Source of the DNA: Streptomyces uncialis
GTDB lineage: Bacteria > Actinomycetota > Actinomycetes > Streptomycetales > Streptomycetaceae
Direction: 5' to 3'
Length of the DNA stretch: 64,000 bases
Assembly: GCF_036250755.1 (NCBI RefSeq)
Contig: NZ_CP109583.1
Span: forward strand, 7,310,001 to 7,374,000
The position numbers were made by a program, and so were the translations under genes. The notes under the pieces are model-generated. The model was not told the origin of the DNA. It saw only the letters and a program-made list of their open reading frames with translations, and made no database searches. Each line of letters begins with the position of its first letter. Positions within the stretch are counted from its first letter, which is position 1. Below, piece after piece: positions 56,666 to 64,000 of this stretch.

Positions 56666-57532
56666 ATGTCCTTGCCCACGCTCACCAAGAGCTCCCCCGC
56701 CCGACCACGTGATCCGTCCGGCGGCCCGCCTCTCACCCTGTCGATCGTGCGCCGGCCCAAGGCCGGTCAGTGGATCGCCGCCGTCGTCCTGCTCGTCCTG
56801 CTCGCGGCCGCCGTCCGGTCCGTGGTCCGCAACGACGCCTTCCAATGGGGCGTCGTCGGTGAGTACTTCACCTCCGCGTCCGTACTGCGCGGCCTCGGTC
56901 TCACCCTGTGGCTGACCGCCCTGGTGATGGTCCTCGGCTTCGCCCTCGGCACCCTGCTCGCCGTGATGCGCCTGTCCGACAACCCGGTACTGCGCGCCGT
57001 GAGCTGGGGATACGTCTGGCTGTTCCGGTCCATGCCGATCCTCGTCCAGCTGCTCTTCTGGTTCAACATCGGCGCCCTGTACCCGCAGATCCTCGGGGTC
57101 AGCACCGTCAATCTGCTCGACCCCATCACCGTCGCCATCATCGGGCTGACCCTGCACGAGGCCGCGTACGCCGCCGAGGTCGTCCGCGGCGGCATCCTCT
57201 CCGTGGACCGCGGACAGATCGAGGCCGCGCAGGCGCTGGGGCTCGGCCGGGGGCGGCGCTGGCGGCGGATCGTGCTGCCGCAGGCCATGCGGGCGATCGT
57301 GCCACCGGCCGGGAACATGCTGATCGGCACCCTCAAGGGCACGTCCATCGTCTCCGTGATCGCGGTCGCCGATCTCCTCTACTCGGTGCAGCTCGTCTAC
57401 CACCGCACCTACCAGGTGATCCCCCTGCTGCTCGTCGCCACCGTCTGGTACGTGGTCGTCACCTCCGTGCTCAGCGTCGGCCAGTACTACGTCGAACGGC
57501 ACTACGCCCGGGGAACGGAGACCCGCCGATGA
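56666..57532 (+). CDS. Amino acid ABC transporter permease (His/Glu/Gln family)
   Basis: 288 residues from ATG 56666. Five to six membrane segments. LRGLGLTLWLTALVMVLGFA opens the BPD_transp_1 domain; YVWLFRSMPILVQLLFWFNI is the HAAT-family signature, and LHEAAYAAEVVRGGILSVDR-GQIEAAQALG the EAA loop that docks on the ATPase. N-terminal 30 residues cytoplasmic. ATGA overlap with the flavoprotein gene. Confidence 0.92.
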   Translation: MSLPTLTKSSPARPRDPSGGPPLTLSIVRRPKAGQWIAAVVLLVLLAAAVRSVVRNDAFQWGVVGEYFTSASVLRGLGLTLWLTALVMVLGFALGTLLAVMRLSDNPVLRAVSWGYVWLFRSMPILVQLLFWFNIGALYPQILGVSTVNLLDPITVAIIGLTLHEAAYAAEVVRGGILSVDRGQIEAAQALGLGRGRRWRRIVLPQAMRAIVPPAGNMLIGTLKGTSIVSVIAVADLLYSVQLVYHRTYQVIPLLLVATVWYVVVTSVLSVGQYYVERHYARGTETRR

Positions 57533-59313
57533 GACCCACCCTGGTCATCGTGGGCGCCGGCCCCCGGACCACCGGCCTGCTGGAACGCATCGCCGCCAAC
57601 GCGCCCGGACTGCTGTCCGGCGACGGCGCCGACGCGCTGGACATCCATCTCGTGGACCCCTATCCGCCGGGCAGCGGCCGGATATGGCGCCAGGACCAGT
57701 CCCCGCTGCTGTGGATGAACTCCATGGCCGAGGACGTCACCATGTTCACCGACGAGACCGTCCCCCTGGACGGGCCCGTCCGCCCCGGACCCACCCTCCA
57801 CCAATGGGCGGGACTCGACGGCGCCGCCTTCCCCGGCCGCCGGCTCGGCGGTTCCTATCTGCGCTGGGTGTACGAGCGGGCCGTGGCCGCGCTGCCCCCC
57901 GGGATCACCGTCCACCACCACGCGCGCCGCGCGACCCGCCTCCAGGGGGACCGCGACGGCAGCCAGCGGGTCTGGATCGAAGGACGCGCCGAACCGCTCA
58001 CCGCCGACCTGGTGATCCTCGCCCTCGGCCATGTCGAAGCCGAACTCGACGCCGAACAGCGCGGGTTGCGCGCCTACGCGGACCGCCATGGCCTGCTCCA
58101 TCTGCCGCCCGACTACACCGCCGACATCGATCTGTCCGCACTCGCGCCCGGCGAACCGGTACTGGTGCGGGGCTTCGGTCTCGCCTTCGTCGACCTGATG
58201 GTCCTGCTCACCGAGGGCCGCGGCGGACGGTACGAGGAGGGCCCCGGCGGGGAGCTGACGTACCTGCCCACCGGACGGGAACCCGTACTGCACGTCGGTT
58301 CCCGGCGCGGGGTGCCGTACCACTCGAAGATCGGGTACTCCTGGTCGGGGGAGCGCCCGCCGCTGCCCCGGTTCTTCGGCCCCGCCGAGGTGGACGGGCT
58401 GCTGGCCCGGCCCGGTGGCGCCGACTTCGTCCGCGACGTGTGGCCGCTGATCGACAAGGAACTGGGCTTCGCCCACTACCACCGGCTGTTCGCCACGCAC
58501 CCCGAACGGACCCGGGTCTCCTGGACCGACTTCGAGGAGAAGTACGCCGCCGCCGGGCCGCTGAGCAAAGAACTGCGCGCCCTGGTGGCGTCCTCGGTGC
58601 CCGACCCCGCCGACCGGCTCGACCTCGCCGCCCTCGACCGGCCCCTCGACGGGGTGCGCTACCCCGACGGCGACGCGCTCCAGGACGGGGTACGCGCCTA
58701 CATCACCGCCGACCTCGCCCGCCGGCACGACCCCGCGCACAGCCCCGACCTGGCGGTCTTCCTCGGACTGCTGTCGGTGTACGGGCAGCTCATCCGGCTC
58801 GGCGACACCGGTCCCTGGTGGCACGGCTTCTTCAGCTACCTCGCCTCCGGACCGCCCGGACCCCGGCTGCGGCAACTGCTCGCGCTCTCCCGGGCCGGGA
58901 TCGTCCGGTTCCTCGGACCCGGTATGACCGTCACCGCCGAGGACGGGGTCTTCCGCGGCTCAGGCCCCTCGGTGCCCGGACGGTCCGTCACCGCCCGCGC
59001 GCTCATCGAGGCGCGGCTGCCGCACCCCACCCTCCAGGACACCAGCGACTCCCTGCTGCGCGGGCTGTACACGGAAGGCGTACGGGTCACCTCCGCCGGA
59101 CTGCTCGCCGTGGACCCGGCGGACGGCCGGGTCCTGGACCGGGACGGCGTACCGCATCCACGGAGGTTCGCCCTCGGCCCGCACACCGACGCCCGGGGCT
59201 CCGGGGCGTTCACCCGCCCCTGCACGGGCGGCCCCTCCTTCCGTCAGAACGACACCACCGCGCGCACCGTGCTCGCCTTCCTGCGTGACGTGTCCTGTCG
59301 CGCCGCCGCCTGA
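57529..59313 (+). CDS. Large FAD/NAD(P)-binding protein (NAD_binding_9-like)
   Basis: 594 residues from ATG 57529, coupled by ATGA to the permease. The N-terminal dinucleotide loop is LVIVGAGPRTTGLLERIAAN, followed by HLVDPYPPGSGRIWRQDQ and WMNSMAEDVTMFTD, typical of the uncharacterised FAD-NAD(P)-binding family. ADLVILALGHVEAELD at about 160 is the ATG/GD-like motif. GEPVLVRGFGLAFVDLMVLL starts a second Rossmann-like segment, and ALGPHTDARGSGAFTRPCTG the C-terminal flavin region. Being inside an import operon with two monooxygenases, it probably oxidises, or supplies electrons for oxidation of, the imported compound. Confidence 0.85.
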   Translation: MRPTLVIVGAGPRTTGLLERIAANAPGLLSGDGADALDIHLVDPYPPGSGRIWRQDQSPLLWMNSMAEDVTMFTDETVPLDGPVRPGPTLHQWAGLDGAAFPGRRLGGSYLRWVYERAVAALPPGITVHHHARRATRLQGDRDGSQRVWIEGRAEPLTADLVILALGHVEAELDAEQRGLRAYADRHGLLHLPPDYTADIDLSALAPGEPVLVRGFGLAFVDLMVLLTEGRGGRYEEGPGGELTYLPTGREPVLHVGSRRGVPYHSKIGYSWSGERPPLPRFFGPAEVDGLLARPGGADFVRDVWPLIDKELGFAHYHRLFATHPERTRVSWTDFEEKYAAAGPLSKELRALVASSVPDPADRLDLAALDRPLDGVRYPDGDALQDGVRAYITADLARRHDPAHSPDLAVFLGLLSVYGQLIRLGDTGPWWHGFFSYLASGPPGPRLRQLLALSRAGIVRFLGPGMTVTAEDGVFRGSGPSVPGRSVTARALIEARLPHPTLQDTSDSLLRGLYTEGVRVTSAGLLAVDPADGRVLDRDGVPHPRRFALGPHTDARGSGAFTRPCTGGPSFRQNDTTARTVLAFLRDVSCRAAA

Positions 59314-59387
59314 CGGCACCGGCCCGTCCGGCCCTACGCGAACCCTCCCGCGCGCGTGCGCGAACCCACAGGCCCCGAGGAAACCTC

Positions 59388-60281
59388 ATGTCCCTGACCA
59401 GCGATCCACCTCTCGACACCACGACACCACGACCCGTCCCGGCCGACGACGGCTTCGCCTCGCTCAAGGTCGTTCCCGTCCGGCATCCCTGGCGCTGGGC
59501 CGCGGTCGTCGCCACCGCCGTGCTCCTGGCCCAGTTCGTCCACGGGCTGGTCACCAACGCGGGCTGGGAATGGGAGGTGTTCGCGGAGTTCTTCACCGCG
59601 GACGTGGTCCTCAGGGCGGTGTGGGTCACCCTTCAGCTCACCTTCTACGGCACCGCCCTCGGCTTCGCGCTGGGGATCGTGCTGGCCTTCATGCGGCTGT
59701 CGGCCAGCCCGTTCCTGAAGGCCGTCGCCTTCGGCTACATCTGGGCGTTCCGCTCGATCCCGCTGATCGTCCAGCTGCTCTTCTGGTTCAACCTGGCCTA
59801 TCTGTACAAGGAGTTGCAGTTCGGTATCCCGTTCGGGCCCGGCTTCTTCACCTTCGACACGATGGGCCTGGTCGGCGCGATGAGCGCGGCGGTCCTCGGA
59901 CTCGCGCTGCACCAGGCCGCGTACGCCGCCGAGATCGTCCGCGGCGGGGTGCTCGCCGTGGACACCGGGCAGCTGGAGGCGGCCGCCGCGCTCGGTATCC
60001 CACGGCTGCGGCAGATCCGCCGGATCGTGCTGCCGCAGGCGATGCGGTCGATCCTGCCCAACGCCGCCAACGAGGTGATCTCCCTCTTCAAGGGCACCTC
60101 GATCGTCTCCGTCATGGCGATCGGCGAGCTGTTCTACCAGGTCCAGGTCATCTACGGCCGCAACGGGCGCGTGGTCCCGCTGCTGATGGTCGCCACGGTC
60201 TGGTACATCCTCCTGACCACCGCGCTGTCCGTCCTCCAGTACTACGTCGAACGACACTTCTCGAAGGGGGCCACGCGATGA
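59388..60281 (+). CDS. Amino acid ABC transporter permease, second subunit
   Basis: 297 residues from ATG 59388. YIWAFRSIPLIVQLLFWFNL and LHQAAYAAEIVRGGVLAVDT-GQLEAAAALG mirror the first permease; the two are clear paralogues (a shared C-terminal QYYVERH). They probably form a heterodimeric channel. ATGA overlap with the ATPase gene. The 74-base gap after the flavoprotein holds no terminator. Confidence 0.92.
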   Translation: MSLTSDPPLDTTTPRPVPADDGFASLKVVPVRHPWRWAAVVATAVLLAQFVHGLVTNAGWEWEVFAEFFTADVVLRAVWVTLQLTFYGTALGFALGIVLAFMRLSASPFLKAVAFGYIWAFRSIPLIVQLLFWFNLAYLYKELQFGIPFGPGFFTFDTMGLVGAMSAAVLGLALHQAAYAAEIVRGGVLAVDTGQLEAAAALGIPRLRQIRRIVLPQAMRSILPNAANEVISLFKGTSIVSVMAIGELFYQVQVIYGRNGRVVPLLMVATVWYILLTTALSVLQYYVERHFSKGATR

Positions 60282-61261
60282 GCGCGCCCGTACCCGCTTC
60301 CGCGGTCACGAAGACCGCAGGCACGGTCGGTCCGGCCGGCACGGTCACGAGCACCACAGGGGAACCCGCCGGGGGTACCGCCGGGGAGGCCGGCGGCAAG
60401 GTGGCCAGCGACAACGCGGCTGTCGGCAAGGCGGCTGCCGGTGAGGCGGTCGTGGCGGACGGCCCCGGCGACCAGGTGGCCGTCGAGGAGGAGTCCGGGG
60501 CGCCGGTCATGGTCGAGATCCGCGGTGTCCACAAGAGCTTCGGGACGCTGGAGGTGCTCAGGGGCATCGATCTGGACGTCCCCGTGGGCGAGGTCACCGT
60601 GATCCTCGGCCCCTCCGGCTCCGGCAAGTCGACCCTGCTGCGGACCATCAACCATCTGGAGAAGGCCGACAGCGGCTGGATCAGCGTCGACGGCTCCCTC
60701 ATCGGCTACCGCCGCTCCGGCGACAAGCTGTACGAGCTCCGCGAGCGCGAGGTACTGAGGCAGCGCACCCGGATCGGGTTCGTCTTCCAGAACTTCAACC
60801 TCTTCCCGCATCTCACCGTGCTGGAGAACATCGTGGAGGCTCCCGTCTCCGCGCTGAAACGGCCCCGCAAGGACGCCGTCGCGGCGGCCCGGCGGCTGCT
60901 GTCCCGGGTGGGGCTCGACGACAAGGCCGACGCCTACCCCAAGCAGCTCTCCGGCGGTCAGCAGCAGCGGGTCGCGATCGCCCGCGCGCTCGCCCTCGAA
61001 CCGAGGCTGCTGCTCTTCGACGAGCCGACCTCCGCGCTCGACCCCGAACTCGTGGGCGAGGTGCTCGACGTCATCAAGGACCTCGCCCACCAGGGCACCA
61101 CGATGATCGTCGTCACCCATGAGATCGGCTTCGCCCGCGAGGTCGCCGACACCGTCGTGTTCATGGACGAGGGCCGGGTGGTCGAACAGGGGCCGCCCGC
61201 GGCCGTCCTCGACGCGCCCCGGCACGAGCGCACCAAGGCGTTCCTGTCCAAGGTCCTGTGA
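60278..61261 (+). CDS. Amino acid ABC transporter ATP-binding protein
   Basis: 327 residues from ATG 60278. Residues 1-75 are an unusual Ala/Gly/Thr/Val-rich extension not found in most HAAT ATPases. The domain then begins VEIRGVHKSFGTLEVLRGID, Walker A ILGPSGSGKSTLLRTINHLE (about 108-127), Q-loop FVFQNFNLFPHLTVLENI, signature QLSGGQQQRVAIARALA, Walker B RLLLFDEPTSALDPELVGEV and the H-switch VTHEIGF. Energises the two permeases. An internal ATG near 60509 (MVEIRGVH) is a possible alternative start. Confidence 0.93.
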   Translation: MSAPVPASAVTKTAGTVGPAGTVTSTTGEPAGGTAGEAGGKVASDNAAVGKAAAGEAVVADGPGDQVAVEEESGAPVMVEIRGVHKSFGTLEVLRGIDLDVPVGEVTVILGPSGSGKSTLLRTINHLEKADSGWISVDGSLIGYRRSGDKLYELREREVLRQRTRIGFVFQNFNLFPHLTVLENIVEAPVSALKRPRKDAVAAARRLLSRVGLDDKADAYPKQLSGGQQQRVAIARALALEPRLLLFDEPTSALDPELVGEVLDVIKDLAHQGTTMIVVTHEIGFAREVADTVVFMDEGRVVEQGPPAAVLDAPRHERTKAFLSKVL

Positions 61262-61315
61262 CCTGCCCGTAGCTGTCCGGTCCGTATCCGTACCGTCCGC
61301 TGATCGTTTTCGCAG

Positions 61316-61353
61316 CTCCCTTCTCCCTTCTCCCTTCTCCCTTCTCGCTTCTC
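61316..61353 (+). repeat. 7-bp pyrimidine tandem repeat (CCCTTCT)
   Basis: Four perfect CCCTTCT units (61318-61345) and a variant CGCTTCT lie between the ATPase and second binding-protein genes. A 38-base transcript stretch without purines may stay single-stranded, and its complement looks like repeated RBS sequence. Confidence 0.85.
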
Positions 61354-61475
61354 AGGTCCTTTCGCTGTTCCCGCCGCTGTTCCGTTCGCGCGGCGGCTGC
61401 CCGGTCCGTCCGGGTCCGCCGCGCGTGGAACCGCCTCATCCCACCCTCATCGGTCACCAGTTCAGGAGTACGACT

Positions 61476-62486
61476 GTGTCTTCCCGTTCCCCTCGTGGTC
61501 CCCGGTCCGTCCGGCGGCCCCGCCGCGCTCTCGTCCTGTCCGCCGCCGCGCTGGTGGCCGCACCGCTGCTGGCCGCCTGCGGAGGTGACAGCGACGCCGC
61601 GTCGTCCGCGACGGGGCAGGCCAAGGGCGACAAGGCCGGCGGGATCAACATCGGCCCCGACCAGAACCGGGTCAGAGGCACCAAGGACGAGAAGATCGCG
61701 GCCCTGCTGCCCGACGGCATCCGCGAGAGCGGTCTCCTGCGGACCGGGCTGGGCGCCGACTCCTCCCCGCCGCTCGGCTTCTTCGCGACCGACGACAAGA
61801 CCCGGATCGGCTCCGAGATCGACATAGCGACCCTGGTCGCCGACACCCTCGGACTCAAGGTCAAGCCCCAGACGGTGTCCTGGGAGAACCTCTTCGTCGG
61901 CCTCGACAGCGGCAAGTTCGACGCCGTCTTCTCCAATGTCACGGTCACCGAGGAGCGCAAGGAGAAGTACGACTTCGCGACCTACCGGCTCGACAACATC
62001 GCGTTCGAGGCGAAGAAGGACGCCGACTGGAAGATCACCGGCCCGAAGGACGTCGCGGGCCGGACCATCTCGGTGTCCTCCGGCACCAACCAGGAACGCA
62101 TCCTGATCGACTGGAGCGAGCAGAACGAGAAGGCGGGCCGCAAGCCCGTCGACATCAAGTACTTCCAGAAGGACACCGACTACTACCTCGCCCTCCAGTC
62201 GGGACGGATCGACGGCCACCTCGGCCCCTACCCCACGGTCGCCTACCACGTCGCGACCTCCGGACAGACCAAGGTCGTCGGTTCGCTGTCCGGCGCGGGT
62301 GACGCCCTCCAGGGCAAGATCGCCGCCACCACGAAGAAGGGCAGCGGGCTGGTCGACGCCTATGCCGCCGCCCTCGACCACGTCATCGCCGACGGCTCGT
62401 ACGCCAAGGTCCTCAAGCGCTGGGGACTGTCCGGTGAGGCCGTGAAGAAGTCCGAGGTCAACCCGGAGGGGCTGCCCCGGACCTGA
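61476..62486 (+). CDS. Second solute-binding lipoprotein of the transporter (SBP_bac_3)
   Basis: 336 residues from GTG 61476 with AGGAG at about 61463-61467. Lipobox LLAACGG, lipidated Cys35. GSEIDIATLVADTLGLKVKP, KFDAVFSNVTVTEERKEKYD and GRTISVSSGTNQERILIDW identify SBP_bac_3. It differs clearly from the divergent one at 54988, so the transporter may take two ligands. C-terminal DGSYAKVLKRWGLSGEAVKK. Confidence 0.9.
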   Translation: MSSRSPRGPRSVRRPRRALVLSAAALVAAPLLAACGGDSDAASSATGQAKGDKAGGINIGPDQNRVRGTKDEKIAALLPDGIRESGLLRTGLGADSSPPLGFFATDDKTRIGSEIDIATLVADTLGLKVKPQTVSWENLFVGLDSGKFDAVFSNVTVTEERKEKYDFATYRLDNIAFEAKKDADWKITGPKDVAGRTISVSSGTNQERILIDWSEQNEKAGRKPVDIKYFQKDTDYYLALQSGRIDGHLGPYPTVAYHVATSGQTKVVGSLSGAGDALQGKIAATTKKGSGLVDAYAAALDHVIADGSYAKVLKRWGLSGEAVKKSEVNPEGLPRT

Positions 62487-62605
62487 CCCGGTGCCATGCG
62501 GGGCCCGTCGGCCTACCCCCGACCGGTCCGGCGGCCCGTCCGCCGGCCCGGTCCGCCGCCGGGCCCCGCGTGGGACCCCCACCCCCACCCGAGAGGTACA
62601 CCGAC

Positions 62606-63685
62606 ATGACCGCTTCCACCGGCCGGGGGCTGCTGCACCTGGCCGCCGCCCTCGATCTGCCAGGCGCCTACGACCCCCAGCCCTACACCGAACTGGTCCG
62701 GCTCGCCGAACGGGGCGCCCTGGACTTCGTGACCCTCGGCGACTCCTTCGGCCGCCCCGGCCCCGACGCGCTCGCCGTGCTCGCCCGGCTCGCCCCGGTC
62801 ACCGGGCGCGTCGGACTGGTGCCGACCGTGACGACCACCCACACCGAGCCCTTCCACCTCCAGGCCGCCGTGGCCACCCTCGACTGGGTGAGCCGGGGCC
62901 GGGCCGGCTGGCAGGCCGAGGTCTCGCAGGGGGAGCACGAGGCCCGGCTGTTCGGCCGCCGCGACGCCGCGCCCCCCGAGGCACTGTGGCGGGAGGCGGC
63001 GGACGTGGCCGAGGCGGCCACCCGGCTGTGGGACAGCTGGGAGGACGACGCCGAGATCCGCGACACATCGACAGGGCGCTTCATCGACCGCGACAAGCTG
63101 CACTATGTCGACTTCCAGGGCGCCACCTTCTCCGTGAAGGGCCCCTCGATCGTGCCCCGGTCCCCCCAGGGCCACCCCGTCATCGTCGTCGACGCCACCG
63201 ACCCGCACGCCCGTGACACCGCCGCCCGGTACGCCGATGTGGCGCTGGTCCGCGCGGCGGGCCCCGCGCAGAGCGCTGCCCTGCGCACCGGACTGCGTAC
63301 GGCCGCCGCCGCCCACGGCCGTGACCCCGACACCCTGCGGGTCCTCGCCGCCCTCGCCGTCGACCTCGGCGAGGGCGAGTACGCGGCCGAACCGGGCCAC
63401 GGCGGCGGAGGCCCCCGGCCCAGCCCGTACGGTCCGCTCTACCGGGGCGGGCCCGTCGACCTCGCCGAGCTGATCGCCGCCTGGCACTCCTCGGGCGCCG
63501 CCGACGGCTTCCACCTCACCCCCGTCGAACCGCGCCGTGACCTGGAGCGGCTCGTCAACGGAACCGTCCCGCTGCTCCAGCACCGCGGACTGTTCCGCAC
63601 CTTCTATCCGGGCAGCACGCTCAGGGAGCACCTGGGACTCGCACGGCCCGCCAACCGCTACGCCCTCGTGGGGGACCCCTCATGA
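62606..63685 (+). CDS. LLM-class flavin-dependent monooxygenase (YtmO-like)
   Basis: 359 residues from ATG 62606 with GAGAGG at 62591-62596. TIM-barrel luciferase-like: ALDFVTLGDSFGRPGPDALA, VGLVPTVTTTHTEPFHLQAA, LDWVSRGRAGWQAEVSQGEH. HPVIVVDATDPHARDTAARY and FYPGSTLREHLGLARPANRY close the fold. Such enzymes use FMNH2 and oxygen to cleave C-S or C-N bonds. ATGA overlap with the next monooxygenase gene, so the pair is made together. Confidence 0.88.
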   Translation: MTASTGRGLLHLAAALDLPGAYDPQPYTELVRLAERGALDFVTLGDSFGRPGPDALAVLARLAPVTGRVGLVPTVTTTHTEPFHLQAAVATLDWVSRGRAGWQAEVSQGEHEARLFGRRDAAPPEALWREAADVAEAATRLWDSWEDDAEIRDTSTGRFIDRDKLHYVDFQGATFSVKGPSIVPRSPQGHPVIVVDATDPHARDTAARYADVALVRAAGPAQSAALRTGLRTAAAAHGRDPDTLRVLAALAVDLGEGEYAAEPGHGGGGPRPSPYGPLYRGGPVDLAELIAAWHSSGAADGFHLTPVEPRRDLERLVNGTVPLLQHRGLFRTFYPGSTLREHLGLARPANRYALVGDPS

Positions 63686-64000
63686 CCAGCACCCACCGCG
63701 GCCCCGGCCGCGCCCGCAGGCGGATGCATCTCGCCGCCCACTTCCCCGGCGTCAACAACACCACCGTGTGGTCCGATCCGCGCTCGGGTTCGCAGATCGA
63801 CTTCGCGTCCTTCGAGCATCTGGCCCGCACCGCCGAGGCGGGACTGTTCGACTTCTTCTTCCTCGCCGAAGGGCTCAGGCTCCGCGAGCACAACGGACGC
63901 GTCCACGACCTGGACGTGGTGGGCCGCCCCGAGTCGATCACCGTGCTCAACGCGCTCGCCGCCGTCACCGACCGGCTGGGGCTCGCGGCCACCGTCAACG
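63682..64000 (+). CDS. NtaA/SnaA/DszA-family FMN-dependent monooxygenase, 5' part (runs off the window)
   Basis: 106 codons visible from ATG 63682. MHLAAHFPGVNNTTVWSDPR, SGSQIDFASFEHLARTAEAG and LFDFFFLAEGLRLREHNG are the family's N-terminal signature; SITVLNALAAVTDRLGLAAT starts the second strand-helix unit. Members include dibenzothiophene-sulfone, nitrilotriacetate and YtnJ-type monooxygenases. Expect about 430-450 residues in full. Confidence 0.87.
   Translation, partial: MTSTHRGPGRARRRMHLAAHFPGVNNTTVWSDPRSGSQIDFASFEHLARTAEAGLFDFFFLAEGLRLREHNGRVHDLDVVGRPESITVLNALAAVTDRLGLAATVN

Noticed and set aside
54663..64000. Mobile-element origin of the transport/monooxygenase cluster
   Set aside because: No transposase, integrase, tRNA or flanking direct repeat is visible, and GC and codon use match the core genes.

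Overview
The window is a high-GC actinobacterial chromosome segment, almost certainly Streptomyces. The evidence is the Streptomyces-type 23S/5S rRNA, near-total G/C at third codon positions, frequent GTG and TTG starts, GTGA/ATGA gene overlaps, and only two TTA codons seen in any gene. From memory (not checked here), the gene order from tlyA through recN, pyrG, ald, parA/scpAB, aroH-tyrA-cmk-plsC-der and on to the SepF-like gene matches the conserved core of the S. coelicolor chromosome, with strain-specific insertions after der and past the SepF-like gene.

Layout. Bases 1-1925: 3' end of an rRNA operon (23S, 5S, strong terminator). 1989-4778: a very long Arg/Asp/Gly repeat protein with a TPR-like core and an acidic tail. 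4857-10072: DUF1015 protein (minus strand), HAD phosphatase, SCP2-like protein, then a coupled tlyA-NAD kinase pair. 10484-20404: recN, a GT4 glycosyltransferase with a TTA codon, a PucR regulator, a GH15 enzyme, pyrG and a Nudix ADP-ribose pyrophosphatase. 20650-30508: a STAND-like ATPase with TPRs, ald, and a five-gene run of orphan parA, a ribbon-helix-helix-like gene, scpA, scpB and rluB. 30766-34485: a tightly coupled NAD-salvage operon (pnuC, nadR, nrtR-like regulator, ADP-ribosylglycohydrolase) with a palindrome over its promoter. 34606-41029: a nucleotidyltransferase, a YidB-like protein followed by a 14-bp tandem repeat, then aroH-tyrA-cmk-plsC-der. 41082-54662: hypothetical proteins, an apparently frameshifted Rpf/LysM cell-wall protein behind a structured leader, a second TTA gene, an orphan ctaD, an I78 inhibitor, a PAP2 phosphatase, an MFS exporter, a glutaryl-CoA dehydrogenase-like enzyme, a SepF-like protein and a DUF5685-type protein with a cysteine-rich tail.

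54988-64000 (right edge): two polar-amino-acid-type solute-binding proteins, two permeases, one ATPase, a 594-residue FAD/NAD(P)-binding protein and two flavin-dependent monooxygenases, the last cut by the window end. This set resembles the Bacillus subtilis ytm (tcyJKLMN-ytmO-ytnJ) import-and-oxidation operon for S-substituted cysteines. It is the best candidate here for an undescribed pathway, because a large flavoprotein gene sits between the two permeases.

All coordinates and motifs were read by eye; family names rest on remembered signatures and no database search was possible.
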